Below are positions 48,495-57,754 of a stretch of 64,000 bases of DNA, in pieces. Position 1 is the first letter of the stretch; every line of letters starts with the position of its first letter. The stretch comes from Micromonospora zingiberis (lineage in GTDB: Bacteria > Actinomycetota > Actinomycetes > Mycobacteriales > Micromonosporaceae). Both the position numbers and the translations under genes were made by a program. Location of the stretch: positions 186,001 to 250,000 of the forward strand of contig NZ_SJJR01000008.1 in NCBI RefSeq assembly GCF_004331455.1, given 5' to 3'. Below the pieces are notes generated by a model. It saw nothing but the letters and a program-made list of their open reading frames with translations. It was not told the origin of the DNA and ran no database searches.

Positions 48495-50174
48495 ATGGTC
48501 TCCACCAGGTCCACCGCCGTCGGGCTCCCGTACTGGGTGCGCGGCGACACCAACGCGTTCTTCGGCTTCGGCGTCAACGTACTGGTCAACGTGCTCACCC
48601 TGACCGGGCTCTGCGTCTTCGTGGTGAACCTTCCCGAGCGGGAGGTGTTCGGCACGATCCTGCCGGCGCTCGGCATCGCCCTGGTCGCCGGGAACATCTA
48701 CTACACCTACCTGGCCCGGCGGCTGGCGCGTCGGGAGAACCGCACCGACGTGACCGCCCTGCCGTACGGGCCGAGCGTGCCACACATGTTCATCGTCGTG
48801 TTCGTCATCATGCTGCCGATCTTCCTGCGCACCGGCGACCCGGTGCGCGCCTGGGAGGCCGGGCTGGCCTGGGCGTTCATCATCGGCGTGATCGTGCTGA
48901 TCGGCGCCTTCGTCGGGCCGTACATCCGCCGGTACACGCCCCGGGCGGCGCTGCTCGGCACCCTCGCCGGCATCTCCATCACCTTCATCTCGATGAACCC
49001 GGCCGGCCAGATGTGGCGCCTGGCCTGGATCGCCCTGCCGGTCCTCGCGCTCCTGCTGATCGGCCTGCTCACCGACGTGAAACTGCCGTTCAACTTCCCG
49101 ATCGGGCTGGCCGCGCTGCTGCTGGGTACGGCGATCGGCTGGCTCGGTGGTGCGATGTCGGTGCCGGACGTCACGTCGGCGGCGCGGGACATCGCGTTCG
49201 CCTTCCCCACCCTGCAACTCGACCTGTTGCTGCGCGGCCTGTCCGACATGGCGCCGCTGCTGGCCACCGCCATCCCGCTCGGCGTCTACAACTTCACCGA
49301 GGCGATGACCAACGTGGAGAGCGCGGCCACCGCCGGCGACAACTACAACCTGCGCAGTGTCCTGCTCGCCGACGGTGCGGGCGCGGTGATCGGCTCGGCC
49401 CTCGGCTCACCGTTCCCGCCGGCCGTCTACGTCGGCCACCCCGGCTGGAAGGCCGCCGGTGGGCGGACCGGCTACTCGATGGCGACCGGTGTGGTCATCG
49501 CCCTGCTCTGCTTCCTGGGCATGTTCTCGCTGCTCGGCGCGATCTTCCCGACCGCGGCGATCGTGCCGATCCTGCTCTACATCGGGCTGCTGATCGGCGC
49601 CCAGGCGTTCCAGGCGACACCGCGAGCACACGCCGCGGCGGTGGTGGCGGCGCTGATCCCCAACATCGCCGCCTGGGCGACCGGGCAGATGAACAACGCC
49701 CTCGCGGCGGCCGGTACCAGCGCGGCCGAGGTCGGCGACGAGGCCCTCGCCGGAGCCGGGGTGGTCTACGACGGCCTGCGCATTCTCGGCGAGGGGGCCA
49801 TTCTCGCCGGTCTGGTACTCGGTGCCATCGTCGCGTTCATCATCGACAAACGCTTCCTCCACGCGGCGGCCTTCGCCGCAGCCGGCGCCGTGCTCTGCTT
49901 CATCGGCCTGATCCACGGCGAGGAGGTCCAGTGGAACGCCAACGGGCAGGTGGCGCTCGGCTACCTCTTCGTGGCGGTGATCTGCGCGATCTTCGCGCTC
50001 GGCAAGTACCCGCCCCGGGTGCCCGCGCCCGAGGAGATCGAACTGGACCGCCTGCACGGCGGCCCGGCCCCGGCCGATCCGAACCCGACGGACTCCGTAC
50101 CGGCCGATTCTGGCGCGACCTCGGCCACCGACCCGGCGGACGGCGGCAAACGTGAGCCGGCGGTGAGCGGCTGA
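48495..50174 (+). CDS. NCS2/AzgA-type permease, probable ureide or nucleobase-derivative transporter
   Basis: A 559-residue membrane protein with about thirteen helices. The family marks are DTNAFFGFGVNVLVN at the start, YGPSVPHMFIVVF, PLGVYNFTEAMTNVESAATAGDNYNLRS and GSPFPPAVYVGHPGWKAAGGRTGYS, as in the xanthine/uracil/adenine permease superfamily (AzgA branch). A polar tail of ~45 residues follows the last helix. Between two hydrolases and an AtzH-like gene, it most likely imports the operon's nitrogenous substrate. GGGAG precedes the ATG. Confidence 0.83.
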   Translation: MVSTRSTAVGLPYWVRGDTNAFFGFGVNVLVNVLTLTGLCVFVVNLPEREVFGTILPALGIALVAGNIYYTYLARRLARRENRTDVTALPYGPSVPHMFIVVFVIMLPIFLRTGDPVRAWEAGLAWAFIIGVIVLIGAFVGPYIRRYTPRAALLGTLAGISITFISMNPAGQMWRLAWIALPVLALLLIGLLTDVKLPFNFPIGLAALLLGTAIGWLGGAMSVPDVTSAARDIAFAFPTLQLDLLLRGLSDMAPLLATAIPLGVYNFTEAMTNVESAATAGDNYNLRSVLLADGAGAVIGSALGSPFPPAVYVGHPGWKAAGGRTGYSMATGVVIALLCFLGMFSLLGAIFPTAAIVPILLYIGLLIGAQAFQATPRAHAAAVVAALIPNIAAWATGQMNNALAAAGTSAAEVGDEALAGAGVVYDGLRILGEGAILAGLVLGAIVAFIIDKRFLHAAAFAAAGAVLCFIGLIHGEEVQWNANGQVALGYLFVAVICAIFALGKYPPRVPAPEEIELDRLHGGPAPADPNPTDSVPADSGATSATDPADGGKREPAVSG

Positions 50175-50214
50175 ACCTCCTGATCCCGCCGGGCAGCCAG
50201 AAAGGACGGCACGC

Positions 50215-50601
50215 ATGGAGATCGACCGGCCGGAGGTGGTCGCCGAGGTGACGGCGGCCTTCGCCGACTACGAGCAGGCGTTGGTCGACGGGGACCCGGA
50301 CCGGATCTGTGGCTACTTCTGGGACTCCGACCGGACCGTACGCTTCGGCATCGCCGACCACCAGTACGGGCTGGACGAGCAGCGCAAGTGGCGGGCCGCG
50401 CAGCCGCCGCTGCCACCCGGACGCCGGCTGGTCGACCCGGTGGTCACCACCTTCGGCGCGGACCTCGCGGTGGTCACCACCCGATTCGGCTACGCCGGCA
50501 CCGCCACCACCGGCCGACAGACCCAGACCTGGGTACGCCTGCCGGCCGGCTGGCGCATCGTCACCGCCCACGTCTCCGAGCCGGCGGGCGGAGCCGACTG
50601 A
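50215..50601 (+). CDS. AtzH-like NTF2-fold protein (DUF3225/HpxZ family)
   Basis: A 128-residue NTF2-like protein: VVAEVTAAFADYEQALVDGDPDRICGYFWDSDRTVRFGIADHQYGLDEQRKWRA is diagnostic of the AtzH/HpxZ group, and QTQTWVRLPAGWRIVTAHVSEP closes the cone fold. In cyanuric-acid degraders AtzH is reported to convert 1,3-dicarboxyurea to allophanate; HpxZ is tied to oxalurate use. As the last gene of this operon it supports a pathway that converges on allophanate. The actual substrate is unresolved. Confidence 0.85.
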   Translation: MEIDRPEVVAEVTAAFADYEQALVDGDPDRICGYFWDSDRTVRFGIADHQYGLDEQRKWRAAQPPLPPGRRLVDPVVTTFGADLAVVTTRFGYAGTATTGRQTQTWVRLPAGWRIVTAHVSEPAGGAD

Positions 50602-50634
50602 GCGCCGGCCGGTGCCGATCGCACCGGCCGGCGC
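50602..50634. terminator. Terminator between ureide operon and dipeptidyl-peptidase gene
   Basis: Perfect 14-bp arms (GCGCCGGCCGGTGC and complement) with a 5-nt loop begin directly after the AtzH-like stop and end ten bases before the convergent stop. Confidence 0.8.
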
Positions 50635-50643
50635 CCCTCGGGC

Positions 50644-52521
50644 TCAGAAGCCGAGTGCGCTGCGTCCACCCACCACGGGCAGGCGCAGCTCACTGTGCTG
50701 GGGAGCGACCCGCAGCTCGGTGCCGCCCAACGGCAGCAGGGTGTGTGCCTGGTCGGTGGAGAAGACGACCACGCCGATCCGGTGCCCCGCCGGGAAGACG
50801 TAGTCCTTCGGCTGGAGAGTCCACCGCAGGTCGTACAGCTTGCCCTGCTTCAACGGCTGGGTGCGGGCCGGGCTGGTGCGGTTCTGCGGGTCCATCCAGC
50901 CCCGGGTCACCACCGTCGGCGCGCCGGTCGAGCCGACCGGCCCGTAGTCGACCAGGTACGCGGTGAGGTTCGCGTCGGGCTTGTTCTCGATCGCCATCCG
51001 CAGGCGCATCTCGGCGCGCCCGGAGATGCGTACGTCCTGGGTCAGCTCGGGGGTGCGGTAGACCAGCCGGTGCGGGTTCGCCGCGTCCGGCCCGGCCACC
51101 AGGGCGTTCGGGTGGATGTCGCGTCCCTCGTCGACGAAGGTCTGCTCGACCTTGGCCTTCGGCGGCTTGCCGGAGCTGAGCGTGCCCGGGCCGGTCGCGT
51201 CGGTCGCGCCCAGCGCCAGCGCGACGGTACGGGTGGCCGCATCCGGCCAGGTGCGGTAGGTGGTGTAGCTGCGGTCCTCCCGCTGGAGCACCGCCGTGGG
51301 CTCGTCCATGATGCCGTTGCCGACATTCCACAGCCAGTAGTCGAACCAGCGGTTCTCGGTCTGCTTGTACGTCCAGGTCTGGCCGCCGGGCAGCGTCACC
51401 GAGGCGGTGTTGCCCGCTCCGCTGTGTCCACCCTGGTGCAGCCAGAGCTTGCGCGGCACGTCGCGCTTGGCCAGCTCGTCCCACCAGCCGGCGAACTGCT
51501 CGGTGCGGACGTTCCAGTCGTTGAGGCCGTGCACCACGAAGACGCTCGCCTTGACCTTCCGCGCGTCGAGGTAGTCACGGTCCTGCCAGAACGTCGAGTA
51601 GTCGCCGGTGACGCGGTCCTGCCGGCCGGTCAGCTCGGCGATCTCGTCGGCACAGGGCCCCTCGGCGCGGGCCCGGCCGGCGGTGTACTGGGCCAGGATG
51701 TCGACGTCCTCGCCCTGGTAGCCGCCGGGCGCGACGACCAGACCGTTGGCCCGGTAGTAGTCGTACCAGCTGCTGATCGCGGCCACCGGCACGATGGTCT
51801 TGAGTCCGTCGACGCCGGTGGTGGCCACCTGGTTGGGCAGGGTGCCGTTGTAGGAGACCCCGGTCATGCCGACCGCGCCGGTGCTCCAGTCGGCGGTGAT
51901 CGGCGCGCCGTTGGCGTCGTAACCCTTCGCCCGACCGTTGAGCCAGTCGATGACCGCCTTGGTGCCCAGCGTCTCGGCCTGGTCGCCGCTGGTCGGGCAG
52001 CCGTCGGAGTCGCCGGTGCCGACGCTCTGGCCGAGCACCACCGCGTACCCGCGCGGCACGTAGTAGTCGTCCAGCTGACCGGGCAGGTTGGCCTTGGCCA
52101 CCGCCCGCTGGACCGTCACCTCGGCCGTCCGCCGGGTGGACGGGTGGGTCACCTGGTTCTGCGGCAGCTCGTCGACCAGCACGCTCGGGTACGGCACGCT
52201 GCCCCAGGTGCCCTTGCGGTACGGGCTGTGCTCGAAGATGACCGGCACCTTGAAGCCGTCGGTGGCGGTCTCCCGGGGCCGGGAGATGTCGATCGCCACC
52301 CGGTCGAGACGACCGTCGCCGTCGGTGTCCACCGGCGTTTCCACGTACACCCGTTCCTCGATCGCGTCGGCGAGCGAGAAGACCGGCTGGGTCATGCCGT
52401 CACTGACCACGATGCCCGGTGTGCTGGCGGGTGTGGGCTGCGCGGAGACCGGACTGGCGCTCAGCACCAGCGCCCCGGTCACGCCGACGCCCAAGAGGGC
52501 TAGATGGGGGGTTCGACGCAC
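50644..52521 (-). CDS. Secreted X-Pro dipeptidyl-peptidase (S15/CocE family)
   Basis: A 625-residue serine hydrolase with a Sec signal peptide (RRTPHLALLGVGVTGALVL ending SPVSAQ). The alpha/beta hydrolase domain carries Ser in GMTGVSYNGTLPNQ, Asp in VHGLNDWNVRTEQF and His in LWLHQGGHSG, and the C-terminal jelly roll (about 430-625; VFPAGHRIGVVVFSTDQ) is typical of S15 and CocE enzymes. It removes X-Pro dipeptides from peptides outside the cell. GTG 52521 is chosen because AAGGGA lies eight nt upstream and the signal peptide begins there; the open frame to 52680 is not used. Confidence 0.9.
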   Translation of the reverse strand: MRRTPHLALLGVGVTGALVLSASPVSAQPTPASTPGIVVSDGMTQPVFSLADAIEERVYVETPVDTDGDGRLDRVAIDISRPRETATDGFKVPVIFEHSPYRKGTWGSVPYPSVLVDELPQNQVTHPSTRRTAEVTVQRAVAKANLPGQLDDYYVPRGYAVVLGQSVGTGDSDGCPTSGDQAETLGTKAVIDWLNGRAKGYDANGAPITADWSTGAVGMTGVSYNGTLPNQVATTGVDGLKTIVPVAAISSWYDYYRANGLVVAPGGYQGEDVDILAQYTAGRARAEGPCADEIAELTGRQDRVTGDYSTFWQDRDYLDARKVKASVFVVHGLNDWNVRTEQFAGWWDELAKRDVPRKLWLHQGGHSGAGNTASVTLPGGQTWTYKQTENRWFDYWLWNVGNGIMDEPTAVLQREDRSYTTYRTWPDAATRTVALALGATDATGPGTLSSGKPPKAKVEQTFVDEGRDIHPNALVAGPDAANPHRLVYRTPELTQDVRISGRAEMRLRMAIENKPDANLTAYLVDYGPVGSTGAPTVVTRGWMDPQNRTSPARTQPLKQGKLYDLRWTLQPKDYVFPAGHRIGVVVFSTDQAHTLLPLGGTELRVAPQHSELRLPVVGGRSALGF

Positions 52522-52707
52522 GTGTGGTGTCCCTTCGCTCGGCTGGTGGCCGGAGTCGACCAGGAGTGGATGAAGTTCGATGATCCACATGCTAGCCCTG
52601 GCCACCCCTCCGGCGGCACCCCCGCGTAGCCCGCCCGGCCAGGCCGGATCCCGGCAGCGACGGCGCTGTCGGAATCCCACCCGGCCGGGGAGGTCCGCTT
52701 CGGACGG

Positions 52708-54348
52708 TCAGACCGGCGACGGTTGACCGGTGGACTCGGGCGCACCGAGCGCCGCCGCCAACCGGCCCACCGCCGCCGGGTCCCCGGCACCGCCGAGCGC
52801 GAAGACGAAGCGGTCCGGTCGCAGGACGACCGCCTCGCACCGGTTCCGGTACAGCCAGGCGGTGATCAGCCCGTCGACGTCGACCACGTGCACCCGGTCA
52901 CCGTCGGGCTCGGCCGGGGGCAGGGTGGCCGGCTCGGTGCCGGCCGGATGCACCACGACGGTACGCACCGGCAGTCCCGACGGTCCCTCGGCCCGGACGG
53001 CGGTGCCGAGCACCGCGAAGCCGGCACCGAGCACCTCGTCCAGCAGGACCGGCGTGGCCGACCCGGGCACGGCGACCCGGGGCTGCGGGAACATGGTGCC
53101 CACCGCACCGTCGCGCCGCCCACCGGCGAACAGACCCCGGTCGTACGCCGGCAACGGCTTGAACTCGAAGCGCCGCACGAACCGGCGTACCCGGGGCACG
53201 GTCTGCGCGGCCCGTAGCGCGGTGTCCCGCAACCACGCCGCGCGACGGCTGCGGGCCAGGAACACCCGCCCGAGCCGGACACTGGTGTCCGCCATCGCCG
53301 CGGTGTGCGGGCGCCGTTCGGTCTCGTACGTGTCCAGCAGTGCCGCGCCGGCACCGCCGGAGAGCACCAGGGCGAGCTTCCAGGTCAGGTTCGCCGCGTC
53401 CCGCAGTCCACTGCACAGTCCCTGCCCGAGGAACGGCGGCATCTGGTGGGCCGCGTCGCCGAGCAGGAAGACCCGACCTTCCCGCCAGCGCTGCGCGATG
53501 AGGTGGTGGAAGGTGTACACCACCGCCCGGGTGACGGTGAACCGCGCCGGGTCGACGTACGGCTCGACCAGCGCGGCGACCCGCTCCGGCCGGGTCATGT
53601 CTGCCTCGGTCTCGCCCGGCTGGAGCATGAACTCGGCCCGGTAACTGCCCCGCGAGCCGGGGGAGACGAACGCCGGCCGCCGCCAGTCGCAGACGAAGGT
53701 GGTGTGCGCCATCCGGATCGCCTCCGACGCCACGTCCCCGGAGACGGCCAGCCACGGTTCGGCGTAACTCGCCCCGGCCAGCGGGATCCGTACCGCCGCG
53801 CGGGTGGTGCTGCGGGCGCCGTCGCAGCCCAGCACGTACCGGGCCCGCACCGGGTACGACTCGTCGGTGGCCACGTCCCGCAGCACCAGGTGCACCCGGT
53901 CGTCGTCCTGATCCAGGCTCACCAACTCGGTACCCAGGCGCAGTTCGACGTGGTCGAACCGGTCCAGCCCGCCGCGCAGCGCCTGCTCCAGCAGCGGCTG
54001 GTCGAAGAAGTTCAGCGGTGCGTGCCCGAATCCGAAGTCGACCTCCGAGAAGGCGATGGTGGCGAACGTCTGGCCGGCGGCGTTGACGTAGTCGGCCCGC
54101 GTCGGCTGGTGCAGGTCGCCGGCGATCCGGTCTAGCAGGCCGATCTGCTGGTAGATCCGCAACGCCTCGTCGTCGCAGGAGAACGCCCGGGGCTGACCGT
54201 GCGGCGCGGTACTGCGCTCCACCACCAACGTGCTCACCCCACGCGTGCCGAGCAGGTTCGCGGTCAGTGCGCCGACCGGGCCGCATCCGACCACCACGAC
54301 GTCGACCTCTGCGGCTGCCGGATGTGGCGCCGGCTGGGCGGGCTTCAT
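52708..54348 (-). CDS. FAD-dependent monooxygenase, MhpA-like
   Basis: A 546-residue class A flavoprotein hydroxylase. FAD motifs are DVVVVGCGPVGALTANLLG (dinucleotide fold), YVLGCDGARSTTR (DG motif) and VFLLGDAAHQMPPFLGQGLCSGLRDAANL (GD motif). The ~150-residue C-terminal thioredoxin-like domain lacks Cys pairs, as in other family members. The closest known relative by pattern is 3-(3-hydroxyphenyl)propanoate hydroxylase MhpA; related enzymes tailor aromatic polyketides. No ring-cleavage gene is adjacent. GGAGGA is six nt before ATG 54348. Three SARP-type heptamers precede it, so the neighbouring SARP probably activates it. Confidence 0.88.
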   Translation of the reverse strand: MKPAQPAPHPAAAEVDVVVVGCGPVGALTANLLGTRGVSTLVVERSTAPHGQPRAFSCDDEALRIYQQIGLLDRIAGDLHQPTRADYVNAAGQTFATIAFSEVDFGFGHAPLNFFDQPLLEQALRGGLDRFDHVELRLGTELVSLDQDDDRVHLVLRDVATDESYPVRARYVLGCDGARSTTRAAVRIPLAGASYAEPWLAVSGDVASEAIRMAHTTFVCDWRRPAFVSPGSRGSYRAEFMLQPGETEADMTRPERVAALVEPYVDPARFTVTRAVVYTFHHLIAQRWREGRVFLLGDAAHQMPPFLGQGLCSGLRDAANLTWKLALVLSGGAGAALLDTYETERRPHTAAMADTSVRLGRVFLARSRRAAWLRDTALRAAQTVPRVRRFVRRFEFKPLPAYDRGLFAGGRRDGAVGTMFPQPRVAVPGSATPVLLDEVLGAGFAVLGTAVRAEGPSGLPVRTVVVHPAGTEPATLPPAEPDGDRVHVVDVDGLITAWLYRNRCEAVVLRPDRFVFALGGAGDPAAVGRLAAALGAPESTGQPSPV

Positions 54349-54424
54349 GACTGTTCCTCCCACAGGACCGCCCAGGGCGGCGCCCCGGGCTCGGATCTGG
54401 CGGTGACCAGCACAGCAGCCGGGT

Positions 54425-54453
54425 GTGGAGGACGCGTGGAGATGTCGTGGAGG
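54425..54453 (-). promoter_or_regulatory. Triple heptamer SARP-type box before the monooxygenase gene
   Basis: GTGGAGG (54425), GTGGAGA (54436) and GTGGAGG (54447) recur at exactly 11 bp with 4-bp spacers on the plus strand; read toward the monooxygenase they are CCTCCAC/TCTCCAC. This is the textbook geometry of SARP binding sites. They lie between the SARP stop codon and the monooxygenase start. No clear -10 is visible downstream. Confidence 0.65.
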
Positions 54454-54457
54454 GCGA

Positions 54458-57400
54458 TCAGGCGCCGGCCGGCTCCGGCCCGGGTGCGCCGGCGACCGGC
54501 CGGGTCGCTGCCGGCGAAGGGAATCGGGCGAGCAGCAGGCCCGCGCCCTGCTCGGCGGCGAGCCGGGCACCGGCCACCAGCGCGGCCGGATCGTCGCGGG
54601 CGACACCGCGTACCCGGTGCAGTTCGGCGGCGAGCACCGACTCGCCCAGCCGGTCCACCACGGCCAGACCCTCCTCGGCCAGCGCCGCCGCGGTGTCGCG
54701 GTCACCCGCGGCCAGATACGCCTCGGCCATCCCGCTGAGGGTGACGGTCCGGGTGGCCCGCAGCCCGGGGCGGTAGATCCCCTCGACCGCGGCGCGCATC
54801 GCAGGCAGCCGGTCGGGTGCGCCCGCCCGGGCCGCGGCCCACTCCAGGAAGAATCCGCCGGTGGCCACGAAGTGCGGCATGCCGTTGGTCGCGCCGATCT
54901 CCCGGCAGCGGGCCGCCGCGGCGCGCACCGTCGGCACGTCCCGCTCCTGCATGCCCATCCAGGCGGCGAACAGTGCCGCGTTGGCCCGGCCGTACGGGTC
55001 GTCCAGCTCCTCGGCCAGCAGCTCGGCGTCCTGGATGTCCCGCCGGGCGGCGATTCGGTCTCCGCGCAGCGACCTGACCAGGGCTCGGAAGTTGTAGGCG
55101 GCCAACACCGGCAGGCGACCCACCTGCCGGCCGAGCAGCCGGCGATCCACCACCCGGAGCCGGTCGATCGCGGCGGTGAGCCGCTGGTCGGCGGCGGGTA
55201 GCCGGCCGGTGAAGTAGCCGACCACGCCGAGCAGGTAGTCACCCGCCGCGACGGTCAGGTCCGTACCGTCGGAGTCCGCTCCGACCAACCGCTCGGCCAA
55301 CTCGGTGCAGCCGGCGAAGTCGGCCTGGTTGGCGGCCAGCTCGCCCAGCGCCCACACCGCCGGGCGCACGTCGGTGGCCGGACCGACCAGCCCGAGCAGG
55401 TCCCGAGCGCGGGCGCAGACCTGGTCGACGGCGTCGGCGCCGACGCCCACCGTCATCTGGAGCAGCGCGGCCCGGTGCAGTTGCACGGCGAGTTCGGTGC
55501 GGGCCGCCGACGCGGAGCCGACGGCCCTGGCCAGCCGGTGTGCCGCCCGGTCCAGGTGGCCGAGGGCATCCTCGTAGGCGAACCGCCGGGTGGCGTCGTC
55601 GGCCGCGGCCAGCGACCACTTCAGCTGCTCCGCGCCGTGGCCGAGCCCGACCGCCTGCCCATAGTGGTGCGCCAACTCGGCCGGGCCGACGGTTCCGGAC
55701 CGCTCGTAGGCGCCGGCCAGTCGGGCGTGCAGGGCGGCCCGCCGGGGCGGGAGCAACTCGGCGTACGCGACCTCGGCGAACAACGGATGACGGAAGCGCA
55801 CCGCACCCGGCTCGGCCTCGGTCACCAACTCGGCGGTGTAGGCCCCGGTCAGCGCCTCGGCGACGGTCTCCGCCGGCATCGCGAGGACCTCGGCCATCGT
55901 GGTCGCGTCCAGATCGTGGCCGGCGACGCTGAGCAGCGCCAGGCACTCGCGGGCCGGGGCGGGCAGCCCACCGAGCCGCAACCGGACGGTGTCCCGAATG
56001 CTCGGTGGCAGGTCCGTACCGGCCGGGTCGGCTCGCGCCCGGAGCAGTTCGGTGATGAAGAACGGGTTGCCGCCGGTCCGGTTCACCAGCCGTGCCACCA
56101 CCGGCTCGGCCGGTGGGGCACCGGTGTGCTGACGCACCAGGTCGGCCACCGCGTCGGCGGCCAGCCCGGTCAGCCGCAGCTGACCGAAGCCGGGTCCACG
56201 GGCCAGTTCGGCCACCGTCGCCACCAGCGCCGCATCGTGTTCGTACGGCCGCAGCGTGGCCAGGACGAGCGCGCGGGTGCCGGCCAGCACCGGGGCCAGG
56301 AACCGCAACAGCAGCAACGAGTCCGGGTCGGCGGCGTGCAGGTCGTCCAGGACGACGAGCAGCCCGGCCGGCTCGGCCGCCGCGCGGACCAACTCCGCCA
56401 CCGCCTCGTACGCCTGGAACCGGGCCGCCGGATCAGGCGCCACCTGGCCCACCGACCCGTCCGGCGGGCCGGCGGTGAACCCGTCGAGCCGTCGAGCCGA
56501 CCCGCTGGTGGCGGCCCCGGGCAGCGCCGTGAGGGTCCGCATCACCTGCCGCCACAACCAGTACGGCGGCGCCTGCCCGAGGTCGGGACAGTGTCCCCAC
56601 ACCACCGGCACGCCCCGGGCCGTGGCCACGGCGCTGACCGTCGCGGCCAGACTGGTCTTGCCGATGCCCGGTTCGCCCACCACGAGCGCGCTGCGGCCGT
56701 GCCGCCGGGTCGCCCCGGTCAACGTCGCCACCAGGTGGGTCAGCTCGGCACCTCGACCGATCAGCGCTCCGGCCGGGTCGCCCGGCACCGCTGGCACGAC
56801 CGCCGGATTGGCGGCCCCCAGCGTGCTGGCGTCGCCGCTACCCGGGTGGACGGTCGGCGTGCCCGTCGGTCGGGCAACGGCCTGCTCCAGGATCAGCGTG
56901 TGCAGCTCACGCAGTTCCGCACCCGGATCGAGCCCGTACTCACCGGCCAGGATCCGGCGTCCCTCGTCGTACGCGGCCAGCGCCTCGGTCTGCCGGCCGG
57001 CGCGGTACAACGCCAGCATCAGCTGGGCGCGGGCGGCCTCGCGGACCGGGTTGGCGGCCACGAACTGGCGCAGCTCGGCGAGCACCGTCGCGTGCCGGCC
57101 GGCGGCGACGGCCGCGGTGAACCGTCCCTCCTCGGCGATGAGCCGCAACTCGGTCAACCGGGCCACCTCGGGCCGCACCACGGTCAACTCCGTGGCCCCG
57201 GTCATCGGCTCACCCCGCCAGAGCCGCAACGCCTCGCCGTAGCCGCGTTCGGCCGTTGCCGGGTCACCGGCCGCGAGCCGGTCCGCCGCCCGCTCCACCA
57301 GGCGGCGGAACCGGACCGCGTCGATGTCGTCGGGCTCGACCCGCAGCTCGTAACCCCGGGGTTGGCTGCGCAGGACGCGGGCCGCGGCGCGGGGGGAGCG

Positions 57401-57628
57401 GTGCGGTTCCACGACCCGGCGCAGCCCGGCCACGTACGTCCGCAGGGTCATCTCGGCGCTGGCCGGCGGCCGGCCGTCCCACAGGGCGTCGATCAGCCAG
57501 TCGGTGGCGACGAACCGGTTGGGCCGGAGCAGGAACAGCACCAGCAGCGCTCGCTGTTTGGGCCCGCCGAGCGGCACCACGCGCCCGTCCTGGACCACCT
57601 CCGGTGGCCCCAGCACCCGGAACTGCAC
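54458..57628 (-). CDS. SARP-type regulator with BTAD, AAA ATPase and TPR-like domains
   Basis: A 1056-residue regulator. An N-terminal winged helix (MQFRVLGPPEVVQDGRVVPLGGPKQRALL) and BTAD (to ~250) are followed by an AAA_16 ATPase with P-loop VVGEPGIGKTSLAATV near residue 322 and LLVVLDDLHAADPDSLLLL, then a long helical-repeat region to the end (AAALAEEGLAVVDRLGESVLAAELHRVRG). Such large SARPs activate secondary-metabolite genes. It is 109 bp upstream of the MhpA-like gene in the same direction, with its probable binding site in that gap. A GGCCCG inverted repeat lies just upstream of its own start. Confidence 0.88.
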   Translation of the reverse strand: MQFRVLGPPEVVQDGRVVPLGGPKQRALLVLFLLRPNRFVATDWLIDALWDGRPPASAEMTLRTYVAGLRRVVEPHRSPRAAARVLRSQPRGYELRVEPDDIDAVRFRRLVERAADRLAAGDPATAERGYGEALRLWRGEPMTGATELTVVRPEVARLTELRLIAEEGRFTAAVAAGRHATVLAELRQFVAANPVREAARAQLMLALYRAGRQTEALAAYDEGRRILAGEYGLDPGAELRELHTLILEQAVARPTGTPTVHPGSGDASTLGAANPAVVPAVPGDPAGALIGRGAELTHLVATLTGATRRHGRSALVVGEPGIGKTSLAATVSAVATARGVPVVWGHCPDLGQAPPYWLWRQVMRTLTALPGAATSGSARRLDGFTAGPPDGSVGQVAPDPAARFQAYEAVAELVRAAAEPAGLLVVLDDLHAADPDSLLLLRFLAPVLAGTRALVLATLRPYEHDAALVATVAELARGPGFGQLRLTGLAADAVADLVRQHTGAPPAEPVVARLVNRTGGNPFFITELLRARADPAGTDLPPSIRDTVRLRLGGLPAPARECLALLSVAGHDLDATTMAEVLAMPAETVAEALTGAYTAELVTEAEPGAVRFRHPLFAEVAYAELLPPRRAALHARLAGAYERSGTVGPAELAHHYGQAVGLGHGAEQLKWSLAAADDATRRFAYEDALGHLDRAAHRLARAVGSASAARTELAVQLHRAALLQMTVGVGADAVDQVCARARDLLGLVGPATDVRPAVWALGELAANQADFAGCTELAERLVGADSDGTDLTVAAGDYLLGVVGYFTGRLPAADQRLTAAIDRLRVVDRRLLGRQVGRLPVLAAYNFRALVRSLRGDRIAARRDIQDAELLAEELDDPYGRANAALFAAWMGMQERDVPTVRAAAARCREIGATNGMPHFVATGGFFLEWAAARAGAPDRLPAMRAAVEGIYRPGLRATRTVTLSGMAEAYLAAGDRDTAAALAEEGLAVVDRLGESVLAAELHRVRGVARDDPAALVAGARLAAEQGAGLLLARFPSPAATRPVAGAPGPEPAGA

Positions 57629-57754
57629 TCCACCACCATGATGTCCGGCCCGACCTGGCCGGGCCGAGTATGCCAGTCACCGGCAACCAGCCCCGGCAGC
57701 GGCGGGGCGACCCGTGGCGTCCTGACCGGACCGGCGCCACCGGCGCCGTCGGCG

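Noticed and set aside
47928..50155. Overlapping frames on both strands across the second hydrolase and permease
   Set aside because: The annotated hydrolase and NCS2-type permease explain the region; the alternatives are low-complexity.
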